Positions 45,021 through 53,985 of a DNA stretch of 64,000 bases are shown here, piece after piece. The DNA is from Erythrobacter sp. SG61-1L (lineage in GTDB: Bacteria > Pseudomonadota > Alphaproteobacteria > Sphingomonadales > Sphingomonadaceae), in assembly GCF_001305965.1 (NCBI RefSeq), contig NZ_JXQC01000003.1, forward strand, positions 3,062,861 through 3,126,860, given 5' to 3'. The translations under genes were made by a program, and so were the position numbers. The number at the start of each line of letters is the position of its first letter. The stretch's first letter is position 1. The notes under the pieces were generated by a model, which was given only the letters and a program-made list of their open reading frames with translations, did not search any database and was not told the origin of the DNA.

Positions 45021-46682
45021 TCAGGCGGCGAGGGCGGCCTTCGCATCGGCCAGGATCATCGCGCTGCCCTTTTCGGCAACCATGATCGTGGGCGCATTGG
45101 TGTTGCCCGAGGTGATGCGCGGGAAGACCGAGGCGTCGATCACGCGCAGGCCTTCCACGCCGCGCACGCGCAACTGCGGGTCCAGCGGGAAGCGTTCGTC
45201 CGGGCCCATCGCGACAGTGCCGACCGGGTGGTAGACGGTTGCCGCTGCGATCTTGGCATAATCCAGGATCTGTTCGTCCGTCTCGCCGAAGGGATCGCCC
45301 TTCTGCGCCATATAGGGTTCCAGCGCCGGCTGCTGCCAGATCTTGCGGATGATCTTGAGCTGGGTGACGGCCATTTCCTGATCGTAGGCATCGGAGAAAT
45401 AGTTCGGCACGATCTTCGGCGTCACGGTGCCGTCGGGCGACTTGGCGTGGATCGAACCGCGCGATTCCGGGCGCAGCTGGCAGGGGTTGGACGCAAGGCC
45501 CGGTTCCTTTTCCAGCTGCAGGCCCTGCGTGGTGGCCAGCACTTCAAGGTCCATCGAAGCGGCCATCACATGGATCTGCATGTCCGGCGTCGCCAGTTCA
45601 GGGCGCGTCTTCAGGAAGCAGCAGCCATGGGCCACGGCCATGGACAGCAGGCCCTTGCGGGTCAGGCCATACTTCACCACTTCCTTGACGAGGTTGAAGC
45701 CGGTCGAACGGTTGTTGATCGAGTGCCAGTCTTCCTTCAGGCGGGCCTGACAGCCGATCATCACGTGGTCCTGCAGGTTCTCGCCGACCATCTTCGATTC
45801 ATGCACCAGCTGCACGCCCAGTTCCTGCAGCAGCTGGCCCTGGCCGATGCCGGAGATTTCCAGCAGCTTGGGGCTTTCCACCGAACCGGCGGCAAGGATG
45901 ACTTCACGAGCGGCATAGACGCGGCGGGTCTCGTCACCCTGGCGGAATTCCACGCCGATGGCCTTCTTGCCGTCGAACAGGATGCGCGTGGTCATCGCGC
46001 GGGTTTCCACGCGCAGGTTGGAGCGGCCCATGGCGGGGTGGAGGAAGGCCACCGCAGTGGAACAGCGCGTGCCGTTGCGCTGGGTCACCTGGAAGAAGCT
46101 GGCCCCTTCCTGATCGCCGTCATTCAGATCGTGCTTGGCCGGAACGCCGGCTTCGACGCAGGCTTCCACCAGCGCCTTGGAAACGGGGTGTTCTTCCGGA
46201 AAGTCCGAAACGCTCAGCGGGCCGCCCTTGCCGTGGAATTCGTCGGCGCCGCGCTGCTGGTCTTCGCTCTTGATGAAGTAGGGAAGGCAATCGTCCCAGC
46301 TCCAGCCCTGTGCGCCCATCTGGGCCCAGCCATCGTAATCGGCGGCCTGGCCGCGCACATAGAGCAGGCCGTTGATGGAGGAGGAACCGCCCAGCACCTT
46401 GCCCTTGGGCCATTTGTGCGGGCGTCCGCCGGTGCCTTCGTCCACTTCGGTTTCGTAGAGCCAGTTCACCTTCGGATCGTTCAGCGTCTTGCCGAAGCCG
46501 ATGGGGATGTGGATCATCATGTTGGACATGAACTGCGAAGGTTCGCGCAGCGGACGGTCGTCGCCGCCGGCTTCCAGCAGCACTACCTTGAATTCGCCGC
46601 TCTCGGTCAGTCGGTTGGCCAGAACGCAGCCTGCGCTGCCCGCGCCTACGATGACATAGTCTGCATGAAGGTCGCCCGACAT
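45021..46682 (-). CDS. GMC-family FAD-dependent alcohol oxidoreductase
   Basis: A 553-residue flavoprotein of the glucose-methanol-choline family. The FAD motif is DYVIVGAGSAGCVLANRL at residues 8-25. Motif PS1 is GKVLGGSSSINGLLYVRG near residue 95, and motif PS2 is AAREVILAAGSVESPKLLE near 262. The active-site histidine is in VYHPVGTVAMG near residue 489. It resembles choline or polyethylene glycol dehydrogenases. The natural alcohol is unknown; in this neighbourhood an aromatic side-chain alcohol is plausible. It is divergent from the DUF3237 gene. Confidence 0.92.
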   Translation of the reverse strand: MSGDLHADYVIVGAGSAGCVLANRLTESGEFKVVLLEAGGDDRPLREPSQFMSNMMIHIPIGFGKTLNDPKVNWLYETEVDEGTGGRPHKWPKGKVLGGSSSINGLLYVRGQAADYDGWAQMGAQGWSWDDCLPYFIKSEDQQRGADEFHGKGGPLSVSDFPEEHPVSKALVEACVEAGVPAKHDLNDGDQEGASFFQVTQRNGTRCSTAVAFLHPAMGRSNLRVETRAMTTRILFDGKKAIGVEFRQGDETRRVYAAREVILAAGSVESPKLLEISGIGQGQLLQELGVQLVHESKMVGENLQDHVMIGCQARLKEDWHSINNRSTGFNLVKEVVKYGLTRKGLLSMAVAHGCCFLKTRPELATPDMQIHVMAASMDLEVLATTQGLQLEKEPGLASNPCQLRPESRGSIHAKSPDGTVTPKIVPNYFSDAYDQEMAVTQLKIIRKIWQQPALEPYMAQKGDPFGETDEQILDYAKIAAATVYHPVGTVAMGPDERFPLDPQLRVRGVEGLRVIDASVFPRITSGNTNAPTIMVAEKGSAMILADAKAALAA

Positions 46683-46795
46683 ACCGCAATTCTCCTCTCA
46701 GATTTCCGCCGCGCAATAGCGCGATTCGCTTGCGATGGAAGCTAGGATTCTTCAAGCGTTGAGCAACGTAAAAATGCCAATTTCCGGAGAGGACG

Positions 46796-47257
46796 ATGAT
46801 CAAACCCGAACTTGAGTTTGTCTATGAAGCAGGCGGCGAGCTGGATGCCCCGCGCCAGATCGGCCAGACCTATGACGGCACGCGGCGCATCATTCCCATC
46901 CTGACGGGTGGCTATGTCAAAGGGCCGCTGATTTCCGGCCGGCTGATGGGCAATTCCGCAGACTGGCAGGTTACCCGCCCCGATGGGGTGACAGTGGCCG
47001 ATGCGATCTATGCGATCGAGACGGATGACGGTGCGGTGATCCAGATCCGCAACAAGGGCCTGCGTCATGGTCCGCCCGAAGTGATGGCCCGGCTGGCTGC
47101 GGGCGAGGACGTCGATCCGGCGGAATATTATTTCCGCACCGTGCCTGAATTCATCGCTCCCGATGGGCCGTATGACTGGCTCAACCGTTCGATCTTCATT
47201 TGTGCAGGCGCACGCTATGCCAGCAGCATCAAACTGTGGGTCTGGCGCGTGCTTTAA
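46796..47257 (+). CDS. DUF3237 domain protein
   Basis: A 153-residue protein with the DUF3237 pattern: IPILTGGYVKGPLISGRLM.G, then DWQVTRPDGVTVADAIYAIETDDGA and YYFRTVPEF. These small beta-barrel proteins are common near aromatic and steroid degradation genes, but no reaction has been settled to my knowledge. An AGAGG site precedes the ATG. It is divergent from the GMC oxidoreductase gene with a 113-base gap. Confidence 0.88.
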   Translation: MIKPELEFVYEAGGELDAPRQIGQTYDGTRRIIPILTGGYVKGPLISGRLMGNSADWQVTRPDGVTVADAIYAIETDDGAVIQIRNKGLRHGPPEVMARLAAGEDVDPAEYYFRTVPEFIAPDGPYDWLNRSIFICAGARYASSIKLWVWRVL

Positions 47258-47384
47258 GGCCGGTCCCGGCTTGCCCATGGCCGGTGGGAACGCTAGGGCA
47301 AAGATGACAAAGTCCGAACTTCACGCAGCGACGGAAATCTCAGGATCGTTCTGCGCGCGCGCGAGTTGAAGGCAGGTCTGGGTG

Positions 47385-47404
47385 AATTCTAGTAAGCTAG
47401 AAAT
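47385..47404. promoter_or_regulatory. Palindrome upstream of the first secreted paralogue
   Basis: TTCTAG-TAAG-CTAGAA, a six-base inverted repeat with a four-base centre, lies about 25 bases before the ATG at 47424. It differs from the TTGTA-N9-TACAA sites. A second regulator's operator or a mRNA hairpin are both possible. Confidence 0.35.
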
Positions 47405-47423
47405 AGAACAGGGAGATACTGAA

Positions 47424-48677
47424 ATGGTCCGTCCTTCGCTGGCCTTGCGCCTTTCTGCCACTGCTGCCGCGATCGGCCTTGCCGCCGCCGCGCTGGCCGG
47501 CCCGGCCGCAGCTGCGGATACGCCCCCGGCGGGCGTGCCCGCTGACCTCACCGCGCTGCCGGCGACCCCTACCGACTATACTCCGGGCAAGACGCCGTGG
47601 GGCGACTGGGATTTCCGCGGCACCTGGCCGATCGAGAACCTGCCTTCCACCCGCATCCTGTTCCAGCGCATGACCGGCTATGGCGACCGCATCTGGCTGA
47701 CGCCCGAAGAACATGCAAAGCGCGTGGCCAATGCCCAGCGTTCGGACGAATCCTATTCCGCCGAAGGGCAGGGGCTGAATGTCAGCGGCACGGAAGGCCT
47801 GCTCGACTGGGTGAAGAACTCCACCTATTCCTGGCGCACCTCGATGCTGGTCAGCCCGCAGGACGGCCAGCTGCCCGCGCTCACCCCCAATGCTGAGAAG
47901 CTTTATAAAGAAGGCCGCTCGGGCTGGGTTCCGGGCCAGGATTACGACTGGGTGGACGATTTCGACAGCTGGGATCGCTGCGTCTCGCGCGGGTTCCCCG
48001 CCTCCATGTTCCCCTTCCGCTACAATAACGGCATCCGCGTGTTCCAGTCGCCGGGTTACGTCGTGATCCAGCTTGAAATGCTGGGCAACCGCGTCGTGCC
48101 GATCATGGACAAGGCCAAGGCCCAGTCCATGCACTGGCCGAGCGACGTGGAAGCCTGGATGGGCAATTCGGTCGGCTATTGGGAAGGCAAGACGCTGGTG
48201 ATCGAGACGACCAACATCGTCTCGGGCGACAGCGCCACGCGCGACGTTTCCAAGCGCGCCGCTTCGCCGCTGAACATGGCGACGCAGCACGTGCCGCCCT
48301 TCAACACCATTCCGATGAGCAAGCAGGCCAAGACGGTCGAGAAGCTGACCATGACCGGCCCGAACGCGATCCTCTACGAGATCACCTATTCGGACCCCGA
48401 AGTGTTCACGAAGCCCTGGACCGCCCAGCTCGAATGGAGCCGCGACGACAAGTACCAGTTCTTCGAATATGCCTGCCATGAAGGCAATGTGCAGCTTCGC
48501 AACTACATCTCCGCCTCGCGTGCGCATCGTGCGGATATCGCGGCGGGCAAGGAAAAGCCCGAAACGGCCGAGGAAGATTCGCGTTCGCGCTTCGCCAACC
48601 AGTTCGACTTCGATCCGGTGGCACCGGGCGCGCCGTCCTTCGGCCCGCCGCCGGCGGCTCCTTCGCGCGGCGAATAA
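47424..48677 (+). CDS. Secreted protein of unknown function, paralogue 1
   Basis: A 417-residue protein with a clear signal peptide (MVRPSLALRLSATAAAIGLA, cleavage after AAAA near residue 31). The mature part begins with KTPWGDWDFRGTWPIEN. Other blocks are YNNGIRVFQSPGYVV, VGYWEGKTLVIETTNIVSGDS and LEWSRDDKYQFFEYACHEGN. The C-terminus is Pro/Ala-rich. Its blocks reappear in the next gene, so the two are paralogues. The family has no known function that I can name; it is periplasmic or exported. A GGGAG site lies ten bases before the ATG. Confidence 0.85.
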   Translation: MVRPSLALRLSATAAAIGLAAAALAGPAAAADTPPAGVPADLTALPATPTDYTPGKTPWGDWDFRGTWPIENLPSTRILFQRMTGYGDRIWLTPEEHAKRVANAQRSDESYSAEGQGLNVSGTEGLLDWVKNSTYSWRTSMLVSPQDGQLPALTPNAEKLYKEGRSGWVPGQDYDWVDDFDSWDRCVSRGFPASMFPFRYNNGIRVFQSPGYVVIQLEMLGNRVVPIMDKAKAQSMHWPSDVEAWMGNSVGYWEGKTLVIETTNIVSGDSATRDVSKRAASPLNMATQHVPPFNTIPMSKQAKTVEKLTMTGPNAILYEITYSDPEVFTKPWTAQLEWSRDDKYQFFEYACHEGNVQLRNYISASRAHRADIAAGKEKPETAEEDSRSRFANQFDFDPVAPGAPSFGPPPAAPSRGE

Positions 48678-48712
48678 TCGCCCGTTGGCCGCACGCGCGG
48701 CATTGGGATACA

Positions 48713-48749
48713 ATCTCCGCAAACATGGCCCAGCCGTGTTTGCGGAGAT
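48713..48749 (+). promoter_or_regulatory. RNA hairpin masking the ribosome site of paralogue 2
   Basis: ATCTCCGCAAACA and TGTTTGCGGAGAT form a perfect 13-bp stem around an 11-base loop. The 3' arm contains GGAG, the likely Shine-Dalgarno of the ATG at 48756. No T-run follows, so a terminator is unlikely. Folding would hide the ribosome site, suggesting translational control. Confidence 0.55.
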
Positions 48750-48755
48750 GTTCCA

Positions 48756-49835
48756 ATGATGCGGCCCGTCTGGAAGCTGCGCTTTCTTCCTGTCTGCGTG
48801 ACGGTATCGGCGCTCGCCGCAATCTGTGGCCGCGCCGATGCGCAGCCGCCTGATGCCGATCCCGCAGGTGCCACGGTCGACGCGTCACATGCCGGCTGGC
48901 CGAAGACGCCATGGGGCGATCCCGATTTGCGCGGGACATGGCCGCTCCAGAATATCAGCGATGCCGGTATCCCGCTTCAGCGCCCTGTGGCGATAGGAAC
49001 CCGTGCCGAGCTGACCGATGAGGAATTCGCCGAACGGCTGCGCGAGGCCGAAGAATCCGATGCTGCCTATTCGGTCGAGATCGACGGGGATGGCACGGCA
49101 GGCCTGGCGGACTGGCTGAGGGCCTCACCGCTCGGTCGGCGCACCTCCTTGATCGTCAGCCCGGCCAATGGGCGCCTGCCGTCGCTTACCCCGCAGGCGG
49201 CAGAGCTTTATGCCAAGGGCAGGTCCACATGGCAGTCAGCCGATGTGGTGGACTGGATCAGCGACCTCGACCCCTTCGAACGCTGTATCACCCGCGGCTT
49301 CCCGGCAGTGATGCTGCCGCAGCCCTATAATAACGGCATTCGCGTGTTCCAGTCGCCGGGCTACGTCGTGCTGCAGCTTGAAACCTTCGGAACCCGCGTG
49401 ATCCCGCTTGGTCCAACACCGCCATGGCCCACGCAGATGCGCGCATGGCACGGCAACAGCCGCGGGCATTGGGAAGGCGACACGCTGGTGATCGAGACGA
49501 GCAATATCGTCAGCGGCGATAGTGCGACCACCGATCTTGCGAAACGTGCCGCTGGTCCCGTTCCGGGCCGCAACAATGCGACGCTGCCGGTCGGCCCGGA
49601 TGCCAGAGTGATCGAGCGGCTGACCATGATCGGGCGCGACACGATTGCCTATCGCTTGACCTATGACGATCCCGCAGTGTTCACTGCCCCGTGGACGGCG
49701 GACCTGCAATGGACCCGCGACGAGAGCTACAGAATCTACGAATATGCCTGCCACGAGCGGAATACGGTGACCGAGGCCATCGACGGATCGCGCGCGAAAA
49801 GGCGGGCGGATGCCGAAGCCGTGGCAGGCAATTAG
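48756..49835 (+). CDS. Secreted protein of unknown function, paralogue 2
   Basis: A 359-residue paralogue of the preceding protein, again with a signal peptide (cleavage near ADAQ, residue 29). Shared blocks include PKTPWGDPDLRGTWPLQNI, the identical YNNGIRVFQSPGYVV, GHWEGDTLVIETSNIVSGDS and YEYACHERN. It is shorter and lacks the Pro/Ala tail. The ATG follows a 13-bp hairpin that covers the ribosome site. Its stop is nine bases before the convergent decarboxylase stop. Confidence 0.82.
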   Translation: MMRPVWKLRFLPVCVTVSALAAICGRADAQPPDADPAGATVDASHAGWPKTPWGDPDLRGTWPLQNISDAGIPLQRPVAIGTRAELTDEEFAERLREAEESDAAYSVEIDGDGTAGLADWLRASPLGRRTSLIVSPANGRLPSLTPQAAELYAKGRSTWQSADVVDWISDLDPFERCITRGFPAVMLPQPYNNGIRVFQSPGYVVLQLETFGTRVIPLGPTPPWPTQMRAWHGNSRGHWEGDTLVIETSNIVSGDSATTDLAKRAAGPVPGRNNATLPVGPDARVIERLTMIGRDTIAYRLTYDDPAVFTAPWTADLQWTRDESYRIYEYACHERNTVTEAIDGSRAKRRADAEAVAGN

Positions 49836-49843
49836 TCAGGTGG

Positions 49844-51394
49844 TCAGGCGATCCTGATATCCAGCAGCGATGGGCCGGTCTGGGCGAAGCTCCATTCCAG
49901 CGCCTCGTCCAGTTCTCCGACCGTATCCACCCGCCGCGCGGGCACGCCGTGCCCTTCGGCGATGCTGACGAAGTCCAGCCCGGTCAGATCGCAGCCGGGC
50001 ACGTGGTTCATGCCGAACTCGCCGGAAAAGCCGGTCAGGGCGGCATAGGCCGCATTGTTCAGGATCAGGAAGCTGACATTGGCCGCTTCCAGCCTTGCCG
50101 CGAACAGGCCCTGGATCGTGTACATCGCACTGCCATCGCCAAGGATCGCCACGACCTTGTCTTCCTGCCCCAGAGCAATGCCGATGGAGGCGGGCAGCGA
50201 ATAGCCCAGGCCGCCGCTGGCGCAGGTGTAGAACCCGCCCTCCCGAGTGATGGGCAGCACGTCATGCTCTGGCCCGCGTGCGGTCGGGGCCTCTTCCACA
50301 ATCACGGCCTGCTCGGGCCGCAGTTCCGACACGCGCTTGAGCACATAGGGGGCGTTCATGGCGGGTTCGGGGCTTTTCAGCACATGGCTGGTGCCGTTGA
50401 ATACACGCTCATTTGTGAACTCGGCGAGGATTGCCAGCCCGGCGCCGACATCGCCCAGCACGCCGAAACCGCCGGGCAGGGCCGCCAGATGATTGGGATC
50501 GTCGCTCAGCGCGGCAAGCTGCGCGTGCTGTGGCCAGTGCGGCCCGCTGCCTTCGACGTGATAGGTAAACACCGGCGCCCCCGCGACCAGGATCGCGTCA
50601 AAAGGTGCCAGCAGCGCCTGGATCTGGTCCCGCCAGGCGGGCAGAAAACCGGCGAATTGCGGGTGCGTTTCCGGGAATGTTTCCCGCGCGGCATAGGGCG
50701 CGGCCCACACGCTGGCGCCGATCTTCTCGGCCAGTTCGATCGCATCGTCCCACCCGCCACAATTGGCGACACCGGTGCCCAGCACCAGCGCGGGCTTTTG
50801 CGCCGCATCGAGCATCTCCGCGATCCGGGTCAGCCCGTCGCCATCGGGTGTGCGCGACAGGGTGACTTGCGGCAGCAGCGGCATTTCGCATTCCCGGTCC
50901 CAGTCATCGACCGGGATGGAAACGAACACCGGCCCCATCGGCGGGGTCAGCGCGGTGATGAAGGCCCGGATCAGCGCCTGCGGCACATCCTGCGCGCGGG
51001 CAGGCTCCACCGAGAACTTCACATAGGGGCGCGGGAATTCGGTCGCCCGTTCGGCAAAGAGGAAGGGATCGTATGGCAGGATGCTGCGCGCCTGCTGCCC
51101 GGCGGTGACGACGATGGGCGTATTGTTCTTATAGGCGGTGAACAGATTGCCCAGCGAATGGCCGGTGCCTGCCGAGCTGTGCAAATTCACCAGCGAAGGC
51201 TTGCCCGTGGCGCGGGCATAGCCATCGGCCATGCCCATCACCACGGCTTCATTCAGACCCATGACATAGGGGAAGGGCATGGCCTTCAGCATGGGCAGTT
51301 CGGTGCTGCCCGGATTGCCGAACAGCCGGTCCACGCCGAAGTGCTGGAAGATACGGAATGCCGCCTCGCGGACGGTGACGATTTCAGTGCTCAT
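49844..51394 (-). CDS. Benzoylformate decarboxylase-like ThDP enzyme
   Basis: A 516-residue thiamine-diphosphate enzyme. GNPGST with S30, E49, LHSSAGTG with H72, and FTYHVEG with H279 correspond to S26, E47, H70 and H281 of Pseudomonas putida benzoylformate decarboxylase. The cofactor motif GDGSAMYTIQ...ILNN is near residue 420. It would decarboxylate an aryl-2-oxoacid to an aryl aldehyde. No mandelate genes are nearby; a lignin-derived oxoacid is a plausible substrate. I chose the ATG at 51394. It lies four bases after the MFS gene stop. Confidence 0.87.
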   Translation of the reverse strand: MSTEIVTVREAAFRIFQHFGVDRLFGNPGSTELPMLKAMPFPYVMGLNEAVVMGMADGYARATGKPSLVNLHSSAGTGHSLGNLFTAYKNNTPIVVTAGQQARSILPYDPFLFAERATEFPRPYVKFSVEPARAQDVPQALIRAFITALTPPMGPVFVSIPVDDWDRECEMPLLPQVTLSRTPDGDGLTRIAEMLDAAQKPALVLGTGVANCGGWDDAIELAEKIGASVWAAPYAARETFPETHPQFAGFLPAWRDQIQALLAPFDAILVAGAPVFTYHVEGSGPHWPQHAQLAALSDDPNHLAALPGGFGVLGDVGAGLAILAEFTNERVFNGTSHVLKSPEPAMNAPYVLKRVSELRPEQAVIVEEAPTARGPEHDVLPITREGGFYTCASGGLGYSLPASIGIALGQEDKVVAILGDGSAMYTIQGLFAARLEAANVSFLILNNAAYAALTGFSGEFGMNHVPGCDLTGLDFVSIAEGHGVPARRVDTVGELDEALEWSFAQTGPSLLDIRIA

Positions 51395-51398
51395 GATT

Positions 51399-53030
51399 TC
51401 AGACAGGCTCCCCGCCGGCGCGCGCGCGATCCAGCATGGTTGATTCATCGCGGTTGATGCGCAGCAGCACAACCAGCAGGATTAGGACGATGGCCGGGCA
51501 CACGACGTTGACCGAGATGATGGCCTGACCCAAATCCCCCCCATTCTTGTCGCTCACGATGCCCACGAAATAGGGGCCCATGCCAAGGCCGAGCAGAGTG
51601 GACACGATGATATAGACCGAACTGGTGATGCCCCGCATGCGCGGCAGGACCAGATCGTACATCAGCGAATAGATCGGCGGCAGCCACAGGGTCAGGATCA
51701 GGCTATAGACCGTGAAGCGCAGATAGAAGCTGGTCGCATCCTCCGCACTATAGGTCCAGATACCGAAGAAGGGCGAAATGCCCAGCGCGGCCAGCGTAAG
51801 CCACACCCGGCCCCTGCCGCCCAGACGGCGGGTGAGGAAGTCAGAAAGCGGCCCGGCCACGACTGGCCCGACAATGCCGAGCGCGGCGGACAGCAGGCCG
51901 AATTGCAGCCCGGTGGCCGCAGGCGAAAGGCCGAATTCGCGGATCAGGAAGGATGGGGTGAAGCCCATCACACCGTAATTGATCGAGGTCTGCAGGCCGC
52001 CCACCACCATCAGCAGCATCAGCGAGGGCGAGAGAATGACATTATAGGCGGGCTTGTCCGTCAGCTTGAAGCTCTGGAACAGGTTCACGATCACGAAGGC
52101 CCCGAAGGCCACCACGAACCATTGCAGCACATGCGGATCGAACGACATGCCCAGTGCCTCGATCGGCGGGCGGGGCGAGAAGCCCTGCGTGACCTTCGTC
52201 ATGCCGATGCAGACCATCAGGATCAGGGCGAGGGCGGCGATATTGATCGTCCATTGCTTCGCGCCCGCCTTGCGGTGCCAGAGATAGAACCAGTTCGTGC
52301 CCGGCGTCACCGCCGCCAGCACGCCTGCGCTGGATTTGAAGGGGGCAGGGTCTTTCGGGGCGGTGATGCCGTCCATCCCGCCGCGCACCGGCTCGCGCAT
52401 GCGCCAGATCAGCCAGGCGAGCGGCAGGCCGGGGATGGAGGCGATCAGGAAGGCGGCCTGCCAGCCGGCGAAACCGCCCGGCCCGCTGCGGCCGGGGAAG
52501 GCCGCATCCCACCATTGGGCGACCACGCCGCCAAGGGTCATGGAAAGGCCCAGGCCCAGCGCCACGGCAATGCCCAGCGCCGCCATGGCCGTGCCGCGCA
52601 GATGGCGGGGAAATTCGTCGAAGATGATCGAATTGGCGGCCGGCTGGGTCGCTGCCTCGCCCACGCCCACGCCGAGGCGCGAGATTGCGAGCAGAGTGAA
52701 GCTTTGCGCAAAGGCGGCAAGGCCTGCCGAAAGCGACCATGCCGCAAGGCAGATCGCCAGCAGTTTGGTGCGCACCCAGCCATCGACCAGACGGCCGAGG
52801 GGGAGCGAGAACAGGGCATAGAACAGCGCGAAGAGCGTGCCGTAAAGCAGGCCCAGCTCGGCATCGCCGATCCCCAGATCCTCGCGGATATGGGGCGCCA
52901 GGATGGAGAGAATCTGCCGGTCCAGCAGGCTCATCGCCTGCGCGGCGGATACCATGGTAAGCGCATACCAGCCCGCGCGGCTGACCTTTTTGCCCTCGCT
53001 CAGGCCTTCATCGGCTGTGCTGGTGGCCAT
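51399..53030 (-). CDS. MFS transporter, spinster-like
   Basis: A 543-residue, 12-helix major facilitator. TM1 contains AQAMSLLDRQILSILAPHI and loop 2-3 has LPLGRLVDGWVRTK. The GVGVGEAATQPAANSII segment in TM4 is characteristic of the spinster-like family often found with aromatic degradation genes in sphingomonads. A long central loop (about residues 210-260) is cytoplasmic. Cargo unknown. It is probably co-transcribed with the decarboxylase gene. Confidence 0.87.
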   Translation of the reverse strand: MATSTADEGLSEGKKVSRAGWYALTMVSAAQAMSLLDRQILSILAPHIREDLGIGDAELGLLYGTLFALFYALFSLPLGRLVDGWVRTKLLAICLAAWSLSAGLAAFAQSFTLLAISRLGVGVGEAATQPAANSIIFDEFPRHLRGTAMAALGIAVALGLGLSMTLGGVVAQWWDAAFPGRSGPGGFAGWQAAFLIASIPGLPLAWLIWRMREPVRGGMDGITAPKDPAPFKSSAGVLAAVTPGTNWFYLWHRKAGAKQWTINIAALALILMVCIGMTKVTQGFSPRPPIEALGMSFDPHVLQWFVVAFGAFVIVNLFQSFKLTDKPAYNVILSPSLMLLMVVGGLQTSINYGVMGFTPSFLIREFGLSPAATGLQFGLLSAALGIVGPVVAGPLSDFLTRRLGGRGRVWLTLAALGISPFFGIWTYSAEDATSFYLRFTVYSLILTLWLPPIYSLMYDLVLPRMRGITSSVYIIVSTLLGLGMGPYFVGIVSDKNGGDLGQAIISVNVVCPAIVLILLVVLLRINRDESTMLDRARAGGEPV

Positions 53031-53110
53031 GGCTCAAGTCTCCTCCCTGTCGGGTCTTGGCTGCCTTTGCGGCATGCAGGCCCGATCCGTATCTCGTCAG
53101 TCGAACCAGC

Positions 53111-53965
53111 TTAACGCAGTGCAGCCGCGATCGTTTCCGCAATCGGCGTGGTCGGGCGGCCGATCAGCCTGCCCAGCGTTCCGCTATCGTCCTCCAGCGC
53201 GCCGAGGCTGGTACTATAGGCCGAATTGGCGATCACCTTGGCGACATATTCGGGAAAGCCGTTCTCCGCGAGCGAACGGGCATAGTCTTCCTCGCCCATG
53301 TTCACATAGGTGACCGGCTTGCCCGTCTGGCGGGAAAGTTCGGCGGCAAATTCGGACAGGGTCCAGCCGTGGTCGCCTGCCAGTTCGTAAATGTCGCCGC
53401 CCTTGCCGGTCACCAGCACGGCGGCAGCGCCTTCGGCCAGGTCCTTGCGCGAGGCGGAGTTGATCTTCCCGTCACCCTGCGCGCCGGTAATCACGCCGGC
53501 TTCCGCCCGCGCGGCCACGGCCATCACGTAATTCTCGTTATACCAGCCATTGCGCAGCAGATCGTAAGCAAGGCCGCTGGCGGCAAGCGCGGCTTCGGTC
53601 GCGCGATGTTCCTCGCCCAGCTTGATGGGCGAGCGGTCCGCATGGAGGATGGACGTATAGGCGATATAGCCCACGCCCGCTTCCTTCGCGGCGTCGATCA
53701 CGGCCTGATGCTGGCGCGGGCGCTGGCCCAGTGCATTGCCGGAAATCAGCAGCAGCCGGTCTACGCCGGCAAGGGCGGGGGCCAGTGTTTCGGGCGCATC
53801 GTAATCCGCCGCGCGCACATCCACGCCCCTTGCCGCATAATCGGCGAGCTTGGCAGGATCGCGCACCAGGGCGACGACATTGGCGGCGGGCACTTTTTCC
53901 AGCAGCGCATCAAGCGCCAGATGGCCGAGCTGGCCGGAAGCACCGGCGATGGCATAGGTGGTCAT
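53111..53965 (-). CDS. NmrA-like NAD(P)-binding protein (QorB-type quinone reductase)
   Basis: A 284-residue atypical short-chain dehydrogenase. The N-terminal motif is YAIAGASGQLGHLALDALLE, followed by ALVRDPAKLADY, VDRLLLISGN and YTSILHADRSPIKLG. This pattern matches NAD(P)H:quinone oxidoreductase 2 (QorB). It may reduce quinones formed from catechols, or only bind NADP as a sensor. ATG at 53965 has an AGGAG-like site. It follows the methyltransferase gene by 20 bases. Confidence 0.85.
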   Translation of the reverse strand: MTTYAIAGASGQLGHLALDALLEKVPAANVVALVRDPAKLADYAARGVDVRAADYDAPETLAPALAGVDRLLLISGNALGQRPRQHQAVIDAAKEAGVGYIAYTSILHADRSPIKLGEEHRATEAALAASGLAYDLLRNGWYNENYVMAVAARAEAGVITGAQGDGKINSASRKDLAEGAAAVLVTGKGGDIYELAGDHGWTLSEFAAELSRQTGKPVTYVNMGEEDYARSLAENGFPEYVAKVIANSAYSTSLGALEDDSGTLGRLIGRPTTPIAETIAAALR

Positions 53966-53985
53966 GTCACTCTCCTGCGGTCCGT

